A stretch of DNA of 64,000 nucleotides, from NCBI RefSeq assembly GCF_000024965.1, contig NC_013530.1, positions 806,001 through 870,000 of the forward strand. Reading direction: 5' to 3'. The notes under the pieces were generated by a model that had not been told where the DNA came from, ran no database searches, and saw nothing but the letters and a program-made list of their open reading frames with translations. Origin of the DNA: Xylanimonas cellulosilytica DSM 15894. Its GTDB lineage: Bacteria; Actinomycetota; Actinomycetes; Actinomycetales; Cellulomonadaceae. This document shows, one piece after another, positions 26,802 through 35,446 of this stretch. How positions within the stretch are numbered: position 1 is the stretch's first letter; each line of letters starts with the position of its first letter. The translations under genes were made by a program, and so were the position numbers.

Positions 26802-27767
26802 ATGAGCTTCGCCCGACCCCAGCCCGTGCCCCGGACCCCCACCCTTCCGCAGGGTGACGCCGTCGCCGCCTACTCCACCTATCTCGAGGCGCAGCAGGCC
26901 GTCGACTACCTGTCGGACCAGAAGTTCCCGGTCCAGGGCGTCACGATCGTCGGCACCGACCTGCGCATGGTCGAGCGGGTCACCGGCCGCCTGTCGTACG
27001 GGCGCGTGGCCATGGCGGGCGCCGGGTCGGGTGCGTGGTTCGGCCTGTTCGTGGGCCTGCTGCTGTCGATGTTCGGCGGGGCCGGGGTGGTCAACGGGGT
27101 CGTGTTCATCGGTGTCGCGCTCGGTGCCGGGTTCGGCCTGCTGTTCTCCGTGCTCTCCTACGCGCTCGCCCGCGGCAAGCGTGACTTCACCTCGCAGTCC
27201 CAGATCGTCGCGACGACGTACGCGATCCTGTGCGACCCCGCCTCCGCGGGCGAGGCGCGCTCGCTGCTCATGCGGTCGCCGGGCGGCCTGGGCAAGGCGC
27301 GCGCGGAGGCCGCTCCCGTACCGGCTCCCTACGGAGCCACGGCCCCCTATGGAACCCCGGCCCCGGCGACGGCACCGTCCGTGCCGCGCACCCCCGACCC
27401 GCGCTGGACCACGCCCACGGGCGAGCCCCGCTACGGCGCGATGCGCCCCGATACCCCGCCCGCGCAGCCCGCCCAGCCGACCCAGCCGGCACCCCCGGTC
27501 GCACCCACACCGTCGCAGCCGACCCAGCCGGCACCCCCGGTCGCACCCACACCGTCGCAGCCGACCCAGCCGGCACCCCCGGTCGCACCCACACCGTCGC
27601 AGCCCGCCCAGCCGACACCCCCGCCGACACCCGCGCCGTCGGGCCCGCCGACCCCGACGCAGCCGACCCCGCCGAACGACCCCGCGCAGAACGACCCCAG
27701 GTCGACGACGCCCCCGGCCCCGACCGCGCCGTCGAACCCGTACGCCCCACCCCGCGCGGACGACTGA
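26802..27767 (+). CDS. General-stress-protein-17M-like membrane protein with a Pro/Thr/Gln repeat tail
   Basis: A 321-residue protein. Residues ~25-75 match the GSP17M-type domain (VAAYSTYLEAQQAVDYLSD, FPVQGVTIVGTDLRMVERV), followed by two transmembrane helices (SGAWFGLFVGLLLSMFGGAG and VFIGVALGAGFGLLFSVLSY). The C-terminal ~150 residues are low-complexity and contain three perfect copies of a 14-residue repeat beginning PTQPAPPVAPTP. Function unknown. ATG 26802 lies 6 nt after CAGACT. Its last ~500 nt are antisense to the AbiEi-like gene. Confidence 0.85.
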   Translation: MSFARPQPVPRTPTLPQGDAVAAYSTYLEAQQAVDYLSDQKFPVQGVTIVGTDLRMVERVTGRLSYGRVAMAGAGSGAWFGLFVGLLLSMFGGAGVVNGVVFIGVALGAGFGLLFSVLSYALARGKRDFTSQSQIVATTYAILCDPASAGEARSLLMRSPGGLGKARAEAAPVPAPYGATAPYGTPAPATAPSVPRTPDPRWTTPTGEPRYGAMRPDTPPAQPAQPTQPAPPVAPTPSQPTQPAPPVAPTPSQPTQPAPPVAPTPSQPAQPTPPPTPAPSGPPTPTQPTPPNDPAQNDPRSTTPPAPTAPSNPYAPPRADD

Positions 27768-28815
27768 GCACTCGGCAGCGCCCGTGGGTTCGGCAGAACC
27801 CCCTCGATTCGGCTGTTGCCTCTGCCGAACCGACGGGCTTCTGCCGAACCAACTGGTTTCTGCCGAACCTTAGGGGGGGTGGGGGGAGGTAGCGGTTGGT
27901 TTGGGTTGTGCTCCGGACCATGGGCGGGAATCGGCGGAGCAGTCGGGCTGCCGTTTCTGCGGGGCGGTCTGCGGCGGTCACGCGCAGGATCGATCGACCC
28001 GTCGCCTCCTCGATGGCGTCAGCCCGCCTTTTCTCGTCGAACCGGGCCGCGTCGGCGTCATAGGTGGCGCCGAACTCCCCGTCGCGGTACTTGACCCGTC
28101 CGTCGAACTCCGCGAGGACGCCGTGCTCCGGCCAGCCGAGATCGATGCGGAACCGCCCTAGCCGGGTGTCGACGGGGAGCTGCGTCGTCGGACGTGGCAA
28201 CCCTGTGCGGAGGGCGATGTACCGCAGCCATGTCTCCCACGCCGACTCGGCGCCGGCGTCCGCGAGCGCGAGGACGGTTCGTGCCCGCCGCGCTCCGGGG
28301 ACTCGGCCACGACGGGCGAGCAGTGCCTGCGCCGCCTCCCGGTCCAGGCCGACGGCGAGGGCCGCGTCCGCGACGACGAGTCCTGCCAAGGGGTGCAGGA
28401 CGAGTGCGCAGTCGACCACGGTCCGGTCGAGCGTCGTGACGGGCAGGTCGTGGCGTTCGGTGACCTCGGCGTCGTCCAGCGGGACGAAGTGCCTGACGAC
28501 GTCGGCCGCCGCCTGGCTCGACGCGCGGTATCGCTGGATCACGTGCGTGCGGTCGGGTTCTTCCCAGCGCCGCAGCCCCCAGATCGTCGCGGCGCTGAGG
28601 TGGCTGAAGACGTGGGGTGCCCGGAGCTGACGATGGAGCGCCAGCATGCACGCGGCTGCGTCGGTGTAGGCGGGCCGTGCTCCGGCCGGGCGGACGACGC
28701 GGTACGCCCCTGGCCGCAACCGCTCGATCTCACCCTTGCGCAGGGCACGTGCGAGCGCCGCGTCGTCGTGCTCGCGGGCGATCAGGATCCCGGGTTCCCC
28801 ATCCATGCTCGCCAT
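27268..28815 (-). CDS. AbiEi-like/DUF559-type protein with a run-on C-terminus
   Basis: The recognisable part is ~300 residues. The N-terminal half resembles the AbiEi-type helix-turn-helix/antitoxin fold (ALARALRKGEIERLRPGAYRV, SHLSAATIWGL, HDLPVTTLDRTVVDCAL). The C-terminal half is a DUF559/Vsr-like nuclease fold: FRIDLGWPEHGVLAEFDGRVKY, then DEKRRADAIEEATGRSILRV, with Asp, Glu and Lys in PD-(D/E)xK order. Homology ends near 27905, but no stop appears until 27268, so the frame runs ~500 nt antisense into the stress-protein gene and adds an Arg/Gly/Ser-rich tail. ATG 28815 or 28806 could be the start. Two 60-bp palindromes bracket the conserved part. Whether it acts as antitoxin or nuclease is unknown. 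Confidence 0.68.
   Translation of the reverse strand: MASMDGEPGILIAREHDDAALARALRKGEIERLRPGAYRVVRPAGARPAYTDAAACMLALHRQLRAPHVFSHLSAATIWGLRRWEEPDRTHVIQRYRASSQAAADVVRHFVPLDDAEVTERHDLPVTTLDRTVVDCALVLHPLAGLVVADAALAVGLDREAAQALLARRGRVPGARRARTVLALADAGAESAWETWLRYIALRTGLPRPTTQLPVDTRLGRFRIDLGWPEHGVLAEFDGRVKYRDGEFGATYDADAARFDEKRRADAIEEATGRSILRVTAADRPAETAARLLRRFPPMVRSTTQTNRYLPPPPLRFGRNQLVRQKPVGSAEATAESRGFCRTHGRCRVLSRPRGVGRTGSTARSGPGASSTWGRSARGRSAGSAASGSAGPTARVSAGVSAGRAATVWVRPGVPAGSAATVWVRPGVPAGSAATVWVRPGVPAGSAGRAARAGYRGASRRSGARPWAWSSAGRGCAARTVPSPGPGFHRGPWLRREPVRERPPRAPCPGRPATA
27477..27602 (+). repeat. Three perfect 42-bp tandem repeats inside a coding region
   Basis: Copies at 27477-27518, 27519-27560 and 27561-27602 are identical. 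They encode a Pro/Thr/Gln/Ala-rich 14-residue unit in the tail of the stress-protein-like gene. Perfect identity points to recent slippage or unequal exchange. Confidence 0.95.
27789..27848. repeat. 60-bp palindromic element, left copy
   Basis: Two 27-nt arms begin TTCGGCAGAACCCCCT and end TTCTGCCGAA around a 6-nt centre, with a few mismatches between arms. The same element, ~80% identical and exactly the same length, occurs at 28915-28974 in the same orientation. It lies between the stress-protein stop and the AbiEi homology. Another TTCTGCCGAACC fragment follows at ~27858. Confidence 0.85.
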
Positions 28816-28914
28816 GCTGGCCCGCCGCAAGGCCGGAGACGGGCCGATCGGTCCCCCTTGTGCACAACTCGCCCGATCCACAGGGCAGCGTCGCGTTCGG
28901 CAAACTTCGGTGAG

Positions 28915-28974
28915 TTCGGCAGAACCCCCTGGGTTCGGCAGATGCAACTGCCGAAACCAGGGGGTTCTGCCGAA
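28915..28974. repeat. 60-bp palindromic element, right copy (near-perfect hairpin)
   Basis: Arms 28915-28941 and 28948-28974 pair over 27 bp with one mismatch around ATGCAA. It lies between the pepP stop and the AbiEi-like start, so it could also end pepP transcription. Together with the left copy it frames a ~1.2-kb unit. Confidence 0.9.
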
Positions 28975-28995
28975 CGGGACGGCGAAGGGGCGCCG

Positions 28996-30561
28996 TCAGG
29001 CGCGCAGGGATGCCATCCAGGACTCCACCGCGTCCGGGGTGCGGGGGAGGGCGGCGCTGAGGTTCTCGTTGCCGTCGGCCGTGACCAGGACGTCGTCCTC
29101 GATGCGGACGCCGATGCCGCGGTACTCCTGCGGCACGGCCTCGTCGTCGGCCTTGAAGTAGAGGCCCGGCTCGATCGTGAAGACCATGCCCTCCTCGAGC
29201 GTGCCCTCGCGGTACAGCTCGTTGCGGGCCTGCGCGCAGTCGTGCACGTCCAGGCCGAGGTGGTGCGAGGTGCCGTGCACCATCCAGCGGCGGTGCTGCT
29301 GGCCCTGCGGCGTGAGCGCGACCTCGGCGGTGACGCCGTCGGGCAGCAGACCCCACTCCTCGAGCCGCTCGGCGATGACCTTCATGGCGGCCTCGTGCAC
29401 GTCGAGGAACCGCACGCCCGGCTTCGCGGCGGCGAACGCGGCGTCCGCGGCGTCGAGCACCGCCTGGTAGACGCGGCGCTGCACCTCGGAGAACGTGCCG
29501 TTCACCGGCAGGGTGCGCGTGATGTCGGCCGTGTAGAGCGACTCGACCTCGACGCCCGCGTCGAGCAGCACGAGGTCGCCCTCGCGCACCACGCCGTCGT
29601 TGGTGATCCAGTGCAGCGTGGTGGCGTGCTCGCCGGCGGCCGCGATGGTCTCGTAGCCGACGGCGTTGCCCTCCAGGCGGGCGTGCGCGTCGAACGTCGT
29701 CTCGATGACGCGCTCGCCGCGGCGGTGCGCGACGGCGCGGGGCAGCGCCCGGACCACCTCGGCGAAGCCCTCGATGGTGCGGTCCACGGCCTCGCGCAGC
29801 TGCTCGATTTCGTGCTCGTCCTTGACGAGCCGCAGCTCGCTCGCCGCGCGCACCAGGTCGGCGTCCGTGAGCTCCTCGTCCGACGACGACGACGCCGCCT
29901 CGCCCGCCTCGACGCGGATGGTCTCGACGAGCGTCTCGACGGCCTCGTCCGACCCGGTCACCACGAGCAGCACGACGCCGGCGCCGACGTCCTTGGCGAG
30001 CGCGTCGCGCAGCTCGTCGATGTGCCGGGCCTCGATGCCGGTCAGCGTGGTGACGTCGTCGAGCGAGGGGCGCGCGCCCACCCAGAACTCGCCGTAGCGG
30101 GAGTCGGCGTAGAACTCCTCGCTGTCGCGCGCGGCCAGCGGGCGCACGTACAGCACCGCGTGGTGGTCGCCGCGCCCGTCCGGGCCGAGGTCGCCGGTGC
30201 CGGGCTCGACCGGGTGCAGCACCAGCACGGCGTCGGGCTCCTGGTCCGTGCCGAGGCCCGTGAGGTGGGCGAACGCCGAGTGCGGGCGGAACCGGTAGTC
30301 GGTGTCGTTCGAGCGGACCTTGAGCGGCCCGGCGGGGATCACGAGTCGCGCGCCCGGGAGCTGCGCGGCCAGACGGGCGCGGCGGGCGGCCGTGAACGGT
30401 GCGGCGGCACCCTGCTGCACGCCGAGGTCCGCACGGGGTGCCCACCGCGACGTGATGAAGTCGACGAACGCCTGGGAGTGCGGCCGGTTGCGGTGGTCGG
30501 ACTCGGGCTTCGCGGCGGCGGCCTGCTCGGCGGTGGTCTGCTCGGAACGGTTCTCGCTCAT
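28996..30561 (-). CDS. pepP: Xaa-Pro aminopeptidase (aminopeptidase P)
   Basis: A 521-residue cytosolic M24B metallopeptidase that removes N-terminal residues preceding proline. The N-terminal creatinase-like domain (AAPFTAARRARLAAQL, DTDYRFRPHSAFAHLTGL) precedes the pita-bread domain with dinuclear metal ligands in LVLLDAGVE, YTADITRTLPV, VHGTSHHLGLDVHD, MVFTIEPGLYF and GVRIEDDVLV. An Ala/Glu-rich extension occupies the first ~30 residues. ATG 30561 is the first start of the frame. It is convergent with nothing; a large palindrome lies after its stop. Confidence 0.94.
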   Translation of the reverse strand: MSENRSEQTTAEQAAAAKPESDHRNRPHSQAFVDFITSRWAPRADLGVQQGAAAPFTAARRARLAAQLPGARLVIPAGPLKVRSNDTDYRFRPHSAFAHLTGLGTDQEPDAVLVLHPVEPGTGDLGPDGRGDHHAVLYVRPLAARDSEEFYADSRYGEFWVGARPSLDDVTTLTGIEARHIDELRDALAKDVGAGVVLLVVTGSDEAVETLVETIRVEAGEAASSSSDEELTDADLVRAASELRLVKDEHEIEQLREAVDRTIEGFAEVVRALPRAVAHRRGERVIETTFDAHARLEGNAVGYETIAAAGEHATTLHWITNDGVVREGDLVLLDAGVEVESLYTADITRTLPVNGTFSEVQRRVYQAVLDAADAAFAAAKPGVRFLDVHEAAMKVIAERLEEWGLLPDGVTAEVALTPQGQQHRRWMVHGTSHHLGLDVHDCAQARNELYREGTLEEGMVFTIEPGLYFKADDEAVPQEYRGIGVRIEDDVLVTADGNENLSAALPRTPDAVESWMASLRA

Positions 30562-30646
30562 GACGCCAGTCTCGCACCACGCGCCCGCGCCAGGGCGCCG
30601 CCGGGCGGCCGCGCACCCCGCGACGGCACCGCGTGCGCGCCGGTCG

Positions 30647-31453
30647 TCAGGGCCGTGAGAAGTCGTGCAGCGCCCGGATCAGCACACGGTTGAAGGCCTC
30701 CGGGGCGTCGCTGTTGACGTCGTGGCCCGCGCCCGGCACGACGACGAGCGCGCCCTGGTAGGCCGCCGCGAGGTGCCGCTGCTCCTCCAGCCGCAGGTGG
30801 TCCCGCGAGCCGTTGACCAGCCACACCGGCACCCGCGTCGCCCGCAGGTCCGCCACCGAGGAGCGCCCCGCCAGGTGGGTCAGCGCGTCCGTGACGACCT
30901 CCCACCCGGGCCGGTAGGGCCCGACGGCGGCGGCCCCGCCCAGCAGCGCCGCGACATCCGATCCGCCTGCGCGGGTGCCCCGGCCGGCGAGCGCGGCACG
31001 CCACCGCGTGGTGGCCGAGTGCGCGGCCTGCCCCGCCGCCGTCGCGCCCGTCACGGTGACCCTGGCGACGTCGCGGAACAGGGCGACCGGCTTGCCCTTC
31101 GGATCCGAGCAGCAGGCTGCCGCGACGACGCCGGTCAGCCGTCCGGGGTGGCCCAGCACCCCCGCCTGCGCGAGCGAGGCCTCCCGGGCCGCGTACGCGA
31201 GGGTCGTGTATCCGCCGAGGCTCAGCCCCACGAGCGCGACGCGCCGGTGGGCGCCGAACGACCCGATCGCCTCGTCGATCACCTCGAAGGCGCGCGGCAG
31301 CGTGAACCGTTCGTCGCGCCGCTCGCCGTGCGCGGGCAGGTCGACGGCCACGGCGTCGTACCCGGCGCCGTGCAGGTGGGCGAGCTGCGGCACCCAGATG
31401 GACGACGACGTCCGCATGCCGTGGACGAAGACGACGGCCGGTTCGGTGGGCAC
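30647..31453 (-). CDS. Alpha/beta-hydrolase
   Basis: A 268-residue hydrolase of the alpha/beta fold: oxyanion region VVFVHGMRTSSSIW, nucleophile elbow GLSLGGYTTLAY, acid in VWLVNGSRDHLR and His in VVPGAGHDVNSDAP. Substrate unknown; the subgroup resembles small lipases/esterases. GTG 31453 is chosen because the fold begins directly after it. It is divergent from the PHP gene, 96 nt away. Confidence 0.85.
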   Translation of the reverse strand: MPTEPAVVFVHGMRTSSSIWVPQLAHLHGAGYDAVAVDLPAHGERRDERFTLPRAFEVIDEAIGSFGAHRRVALVGLSLGGYTTLAYAAREASLAQAGVLGHPGRLTGVVAAACCSDPKGKPVALFRDVARVTVTGATAAGQAAHSATTRWRAALAGRGTRAGGSDVAALLGGAAAVGPYRPGWEVVTDALTHLAGRSSVADLRATRVPVWLVNGSRDHLRLEEQRHLAAAYQGALVVVPGAGHDVNSDAPEAFNRVLIRALHDFSRP

Positions 31454-31549
31454 ACCACAATCTTCCCGCGGTGGGCGGTGGACCGCGCGCGACGGCGCTG
31501 CCCGATGCCTCACCAGGGCGAGACGGCGGCCGGCGAATAGGGTGGCCCC

Positions 31550-32389
31550 GTGATCGACCTGCACACCCACTCGACGGCGTCGGACGGCACCGACGCGCCG
31601 GGGCAGGTCGTGGCCGCGGCCGCCGCAGCGGGGCTCGCCGTCGTCGCCCTCACGGACCACGACACCGCAGCGGGGTGGGACGAGGCTGCCGAGGCTGCCG
31701 CGCGCACCGGCGTCGCGCTGGTGCGCGGCGCGGAGATCTCCACGACGAGCGACCACATCAGCGTCCACATGCTCGCGTACCTGCACGACCCGACGCACGC
31801 GGAGCTGGTCGGCGAGCTGGAGCGCACGCGGGCCTCGCGCCTGACCCGGCTGGAACGGATGGCGGCGCTGCTCGGCGAGGACTACCCGATCACCTGGGAG
31901 GACGTGCTCGCCCACACGGGCGAGGACGCCACGGTGGGCCGTCCGCACCTGGCCGACGCCCTCGTCGCCGCGGGCGTGGTCGGCACGCGCGACGAGGCGT
32001 TCGCGACGATGCTGCGGTCGGGCACCCGCTACTACGTGCCGCACACCGCCCCGGACTCCGTCACGGCCGTGCGGGTCATCCGAGCGGCCGGCGGTGTGCC
32101 GGTGTTCGCGCACCCGGGCGCCGCGCAGCGCGGCCGCGTCGTCGGCGAGGACCGGATCGAGGAGCTCGCCGCCGCCGGGCTGGCCGGTCTCGAGGTCGAC
32201 CACCGCGACCACGACGACGCCACCCGTGCCCGCCTGCGCGACCTCGCCGGGGCGCTCGGGCTGTTCGTCACCGGGTCGAGCGACTACCACGGGGCCGGCA
32301 AGCCGAACCGGATCGGCGAGAACACCACCGCGGCCGACGTGCTGGCCCGGATCGAGGAGGAGGGGGCGCTGGAGGTGCTGCGACCGTGA
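31550..32389 (+). CDS. PHP-domain phosphoesterase
   Basis: A 279-residue metal-dependent phosphoesterase: MIDLHTHSTASDG at the very start, ALTDHDT, EISTT, the central RPHLADAL, FAHPGA and the final GSSDYHGAGKPNRIGENTT supply the usual His/Asp/Glu metal ligands. Relatives act as nucleoside 3',5'-bisphosphate or short-RNA phosphatases; the exact substrate is not shown. GTG 31550 lies 6 nt after TAGGGT (31538-31543) with no Shine-Dalgarno, so a leaderless mRNA is likely. The MarC gene overlaps its stop (GTGA). Confidence 0.9.
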   Translation: MIDLHTHSTASDGTDAPGQVVAAAAAAGLAVVALTDHDTAAGWDEAAEAAARTGVALVRGAEISTTSDHISVHMLAYLHDPTHAELVGELERTRASRLTRLERMAALLGEDYPITWEDVLAHTGEDATVGRPHLADALVAAGVVGTRDEAFATMLRSGTRYYVPHTAPDSVTAVRVIRAAGGVPVFAHPGAAQRGRVVGEDRIEELAAAGLAGLEVDHRDHDDATRARLRDLAGALGLFVTGSSDYHGAGKPNRIGENTTAADVLARIEEEGALEVLRP

Positions 32390-33021
32390 ACGGCATCCTG
32401 GACGTCGCGCTGTTCATCGAGGTCTTCGTGACCCTGTTCGTGATCATGGACCCGCCCGGCAGCGTGCCGGTGTTCCTCGCGCTCACCTCGCGCATGACCC
32501 CCAAGCAGCGCAACCGTGCCGCCCGTCAGGCGATCCTCGTGGCGTTCGGCGTCATCGTCGTCTTCGCCGCGTTCGGCCAGCAGCTCCTGCAGTACATGGG
32601 GATCACGCTGCCCGCGCTGCAGGCGTCCGGCGGCCTGCTGCTGCTGTTCGTCGCCATGGAGCTGCTGACCGGCAAGATGGAGGAGCCCGAGCCGGCCAAG
32701 GGTGGGGCGGTCAACGTCGCCCTGGTCCCGCTGGGCACGCCGCTCCTGGCCGGGCCGGGCGCGATCGTGGCGACCATGGTGTTCGTCCAGCGCCGTCTGG
32801 AGGCCGACGAGCCCGTGCTCGCCCACTGGGCGGCCATCGTGCTCGCGGTGATCGCCGTGCACCTGTGCGTGTACCTGGCGATGCGGTTCGCGAACACCAT
32901 CCAGCGCATCCTCAAGGACTCCGGCGTCACGCTCGTGACACGGATCGCCGGTCTGCTCCTGGCCGCCATCGCCGTCCAGATGATCGCGACGGCGGTGACG
33001 GAGTTCGTGCGCGCGGCCTGA
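32386..33021 (+). CDS. MarC-family integral membrane protein
   Basis: A 211-residue membrane protein with six hydrophobic segments and the family motifs MDPPGSVPVFLALTS near the start and LVPLGTPLLAGPGAIVATM in the middle. MarC proteins were once linked to antibiotic resistance, but their function is not settled. Start GTG overlaps the PHP stop. Convergent with DUF1905 with no gap. Confidence 0.9.
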   Translation: MNGILDVALFIEVFVTLFVIMDPPGSVPVFLALTSRMTPKQRNRAARQAILVAFGVIVVFAAFGQQLLQYMGITLPALQASGGLLLLFVAMELLTGKMEEPEPAKGGAVNVALVPLGTPLLAGPGAIVATMVFVQRRLEADEPVLAHWAAIVLAVIAVHLCVYLAMRFANTIQRILKDSGVTLVTRIAGLLLAAIAVQMIATAVTEFVRAA

Positions 33022-33315
33022 CTAGCGCACCGGCTCCAGCATGACGTCGACCGTGCCGCCGTCCGCGATGCCCTCCGCGGCTCGGACGGCCTTCTTGACG
33101 GGCAGCACGTAGGCCTTGCGCTCGTCGCTGGGGAACACCGACGTCTCCCAGCGGGTGGAGCCGATCGTCACCCGCACCTTGATCGAGCCGAAGCCGCGTG
33201 GCGGCAGCGGCAGCTCCGCGAGCTCGTCGGACAGGTCCGGCGGGACGGTCACGAACCACCAGGAGTCGGTCCGCACCTGCCACTGCCAGAGCTGCGCGGT
33301 AAACCTGAGCTGCAT
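33022..33315 (-). CDS. DUF1905 protein
   Basis: A 97-residue single-domain protein: FTAQLWQWQVRTDSWWFVTVP, the GFGSIKVRVTIGSTRWETSVFP core and YVLPVKKAVRAAEGI are the DUF1905 hallmarks. Function unknown; the fold is a small beta barrel. Its stop codon abuts that of MarC. Confidence 0.88.
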   Translation of the reverse strand: MQLRFTAQLWQWQVRTDSWWFVTVPPDLSDELAELPLPPRGFGSIKVRVTIGSTRWETSVFPSDERKAYVLPVKKAVRAAEGIADGGTVDVMLEPVR

Positions 33316-33371
33316 ACCGGGACGCTAGCGCCGGCCGGTGACACGCACCCGACGGCCGAGCACCCGCCCCC

Positions 33372-33466
33372 GGCGGTTGGAGCCCTCACCCCCTCACCCC
33401 CGGTGGTTGGCCCTCGTCCCCGGTGGTTGGCCCTCGTCCCCGGTGGTTGAGCTTGTCGAAACCACC
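33372..33466. repeat. Palindromic repeat cluster, one complete unit and three partial ones
   Basis: A complete 25-bp unit (33442-33466, with TTGTC in the middle) follows partial GGTGGTTGG copies at about 33372, 33402 and 33422. The rest of 33316-33627 holds no supportable gene, only this cluster and the palindrome at 33557. Confidence 0.85.
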
Positions 33467-33556
33467 CCGTCACCTTGCGCTCCCACGGCGGCGCGTCGTC
33501 GCCCAGACCAACGCGCTCCCGACCCGTCACACCCGCTGATCCCCCGGACATAGCGC

Positions 33557-33609
33557 TCAGGCCTGATGGCTGTGGTGCACTCATGAGTGCACACAGCCAT
33601 CAGGCCTGA
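33557..33609. terminator. 53-nt near-perfect palindrome after the DEAD-box helicase gene
   Basis: TCAGGCCTGATGGCTGTG on the left and CACAGCCATCAGGCCTGA on the right continue inwards to a TCATGA centre with a single bulged G. It begins 19 nt past the helicase stop (minus strand). No U-run follows, but such long stems commonly end transcripts in GC-rich actinobacteria. Confidence 0.6.
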
Positions 33610-33627
33610 ACAGAGGTGTAGGGGAGC

Positions 33628-35358
33628 TCAGCTCTCCGGCGTCGGCGCCTGCGTCCCCTCGCCGGTGCCCGCCGGGCGACCGCCCCGCGTGCGGCGACGG
33701 GTGCGCGAGCGGCGACGCTGGGCGTCGCCAGAGCCGCCCTCCGCCGTCGGACCCGACGACGTCGCCGAGGGTGCGGCCGACGACGCGGCGCTGTCGGCGG
33801 TCCGCTCGCCGGTCGCGGCGCGCTCACCCGAGCGCGAGCGGCCACGACCACCGTCACGGCCACCGTCACGGCCACCGTCACGACCACCCGAACGCTGGCC
33901 GCCCGACCGTTCGCCGTCGCGCGGCCCGCCGGAGCGGGTGCCCTGGGCGCGCTGCGGGGTGGTGCGCTTGCCGGTCTCGCCGAGGTCCTCGAGCGTCTCG
34001 GCGTCGAGCCCTGCGAGGGTGCGCTTGTCCTTGGGCAGGCGGCCCTTGGTCCCCGCCGGGATGTTGAGGTCGGCGAACAGGTGCGGCGACGTCGAGTAGG
34101 TCTCGACGGGCTCCGGGTGGCCGGTCTCCAGCGCCTTGTCGATGAGCGACCAGCGCGGCATGTCGTCCCAGTCCACGAACGTGACCGCGGTGCCCTTGTT
34201 GCCCGCACGGCCCGTGCGGCCGACGCGGTGCAGGTAGGTGCGCTCGTCCTCGGGGCACTGGTAGTTGACCACGTGCGTGACGTCGTCGACGTCGATGCCG
34301 CGGGCGGCGACGTCGGTGGCGACGAGCACGTCGATCTTGCCGTGACGGAGCGCGCGCAGCGCCTGCTCGCGGGCACCCTGGCCCAGGTCGCCGTGGATGG
34401 CACCGGCGGCGAAACCGCGGTCGCGCAGCTCGTCGCTCACCTTGGCGGCCGTGCGCTTGGTGCGCGCGAACACGATGGAGCGGCCGCGACCCTCCGCCTG
34501 GAGCAGGCGCGCGAGCACCTCGATCTTGTCGAGCGCGTGCGCCCGGTAGACGACCTGCTTGATGTTCTTGACGGTCACGCCCTCGTCGTCAGGGTCGGCC
34601 GCGCGGATGTGCGTGGGCTGCGACATGTAGCGGCGGGCCATCGACACGACCGCGCCCGGCATCGTCGCGGAGAAGAGCATGGTGTGCCGCTTCGCGGGCA
34701 GGCGGGACAGGATCTTCTCGACGTCGGGCAGGAAGCCCAGGTCGAGCATCTCGTCCGCCTCGTCGAGCACGATCGTCTCGGCGCGCAGCAGGTTCAGGTG
34801 TCCCTGGTTCAGCAGGTCGACCATGCGGCCCGGCGTGCCGACGACGACCTCCGCGCCGCGCTGGAGCTGCTCGATCTGCGGCTCGTAGGCGCGGCCGCCG
34901 TAGATCTGGATCACGCGGAGGCTGGGGCGGTGGGCGCTCGCGGTCGCGAGGTCGCCGGCGACCTGCACGGCGAGCTCGCGCGTGGGGGCGACGACGACGG
35001 CCTGCGGCTTGCCGGGCGCGACCAGCTCGTCCCAGCCGGGCTCGCCCGGAGCGACGACGCGGTTGAGCAGCGGGATGCCGAAGCCGAGCGTCTTGCCGGT
35101 GCCGGTCTTGGCCTGGCCGATGATGTCGTGGGCCTGGAGGGCCACGGGCAGCGTCATCGCCTGGATGGGGAACGGGTGCGTGATGCCGACGTCGGTCAGC
35201 GCGTCGACGATCTCCTGGCGGACGCCGAAGTCCGCGAACGAGACGTCCTGGCGCTGGATCGCCGAGGCGGCGTGGTGGGCCTTGGTGGCGTTGGGGGCGG
35301 CGAGCGCGGACGCAGCGGTGCCCGCCGGCGCCCCAGCCGATTCTTCGATGGAGGTCAC
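33628..35358 (-). CDS. DEAD-box ATP-dependent RNA helicase
   Basis: A 576-residue helicase. In order: Q-motif FADFGVRQEIVDAL and PFPIQAMTL, motif I AKTGTGKT, Ia PTRELAVQV, Ib TPGRMVDLL, II DEADEMLDLGF, III SAT, IV SIVFARTKR, V TDVAARGIDV and VI HRVGRTGRAG. The C-terminus is Arg/Gly-rich with RDGG repeats and a basic RRRSRTRRRTRGG tail, typical of RNA-binding tails of RhlE/CsdA-like enzymes. GTG 35358 has GAAGG 6 nt upstream. Probable role: ribosome assembly or cold adaptation. Confidence 0.92.
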   Translation of the reverse strand: MTSIEESAGAPAGTAASALAAPNATKAHHAASAIQRQDVSFADFGVRQEIVDALTDVGITHPFPIQAMTLPVALQAHDIIGQAKTGTGKTLGFGIPLLNRVVAPGEPGWDELVAPGKPQAVVVAPTRELAVQVAGDLATASAHRPSLRVIQIYGGRAYEPQIEQLQRGAEVVVGTPGRMVDLLNQGHLNLLRAETIVLDEADEMLDLGFLPDVEKILSRLPAKRHTMLFSATMPGAVVSMARRYMSQPTHIRAADPDDEGVTVKNIKQVVYRAHALDKIEVLARLLQAEGRGRSIVFARTKRTAAKVSDELRDRGFAAGAIHGDLGQGAREQALRALRHGKIDVLVATDVAARGIDVDDVTHVVNYQCPEDERTYLHRVGRTGRAGNKGTAVTFVDWDDMPRWSLIDKALETGHPEPVETYSTSPHLFADLNIPAGTKGRLPKDKRTLAGLDAETLEDLGETGKRTTPQRAQGTRSGGPRDGERSGGQRSGGRDGGRDGGRDGGRGRSRSGERAATGERTADSAASSAAPSATSSGPTAEGGSGDAQRRRSRTRRRTRGGRPAGTGEGTQAPTPES

Positions 35359-35421
35359 AAGTGCCTTCGGTCTGTAGGCGGCACGACGCGCGGCCGGGGT
35401 CGTGGTGGCTTCGACGGCCTC

Positions 35422-35446
35422 GGTGGTTGAGCCTGTCGAAACCACC
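35422..35446. repeat. Single complete 25-bp palindromic repeat
   Basis: One forward unit, preceded at ~35402 by a degenerate inverted copy. It lies in the region between the divergent helicase and ferritin-like genes (35359-35641), which otherwise holds only promoter sequence. Confidence 0.9.
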
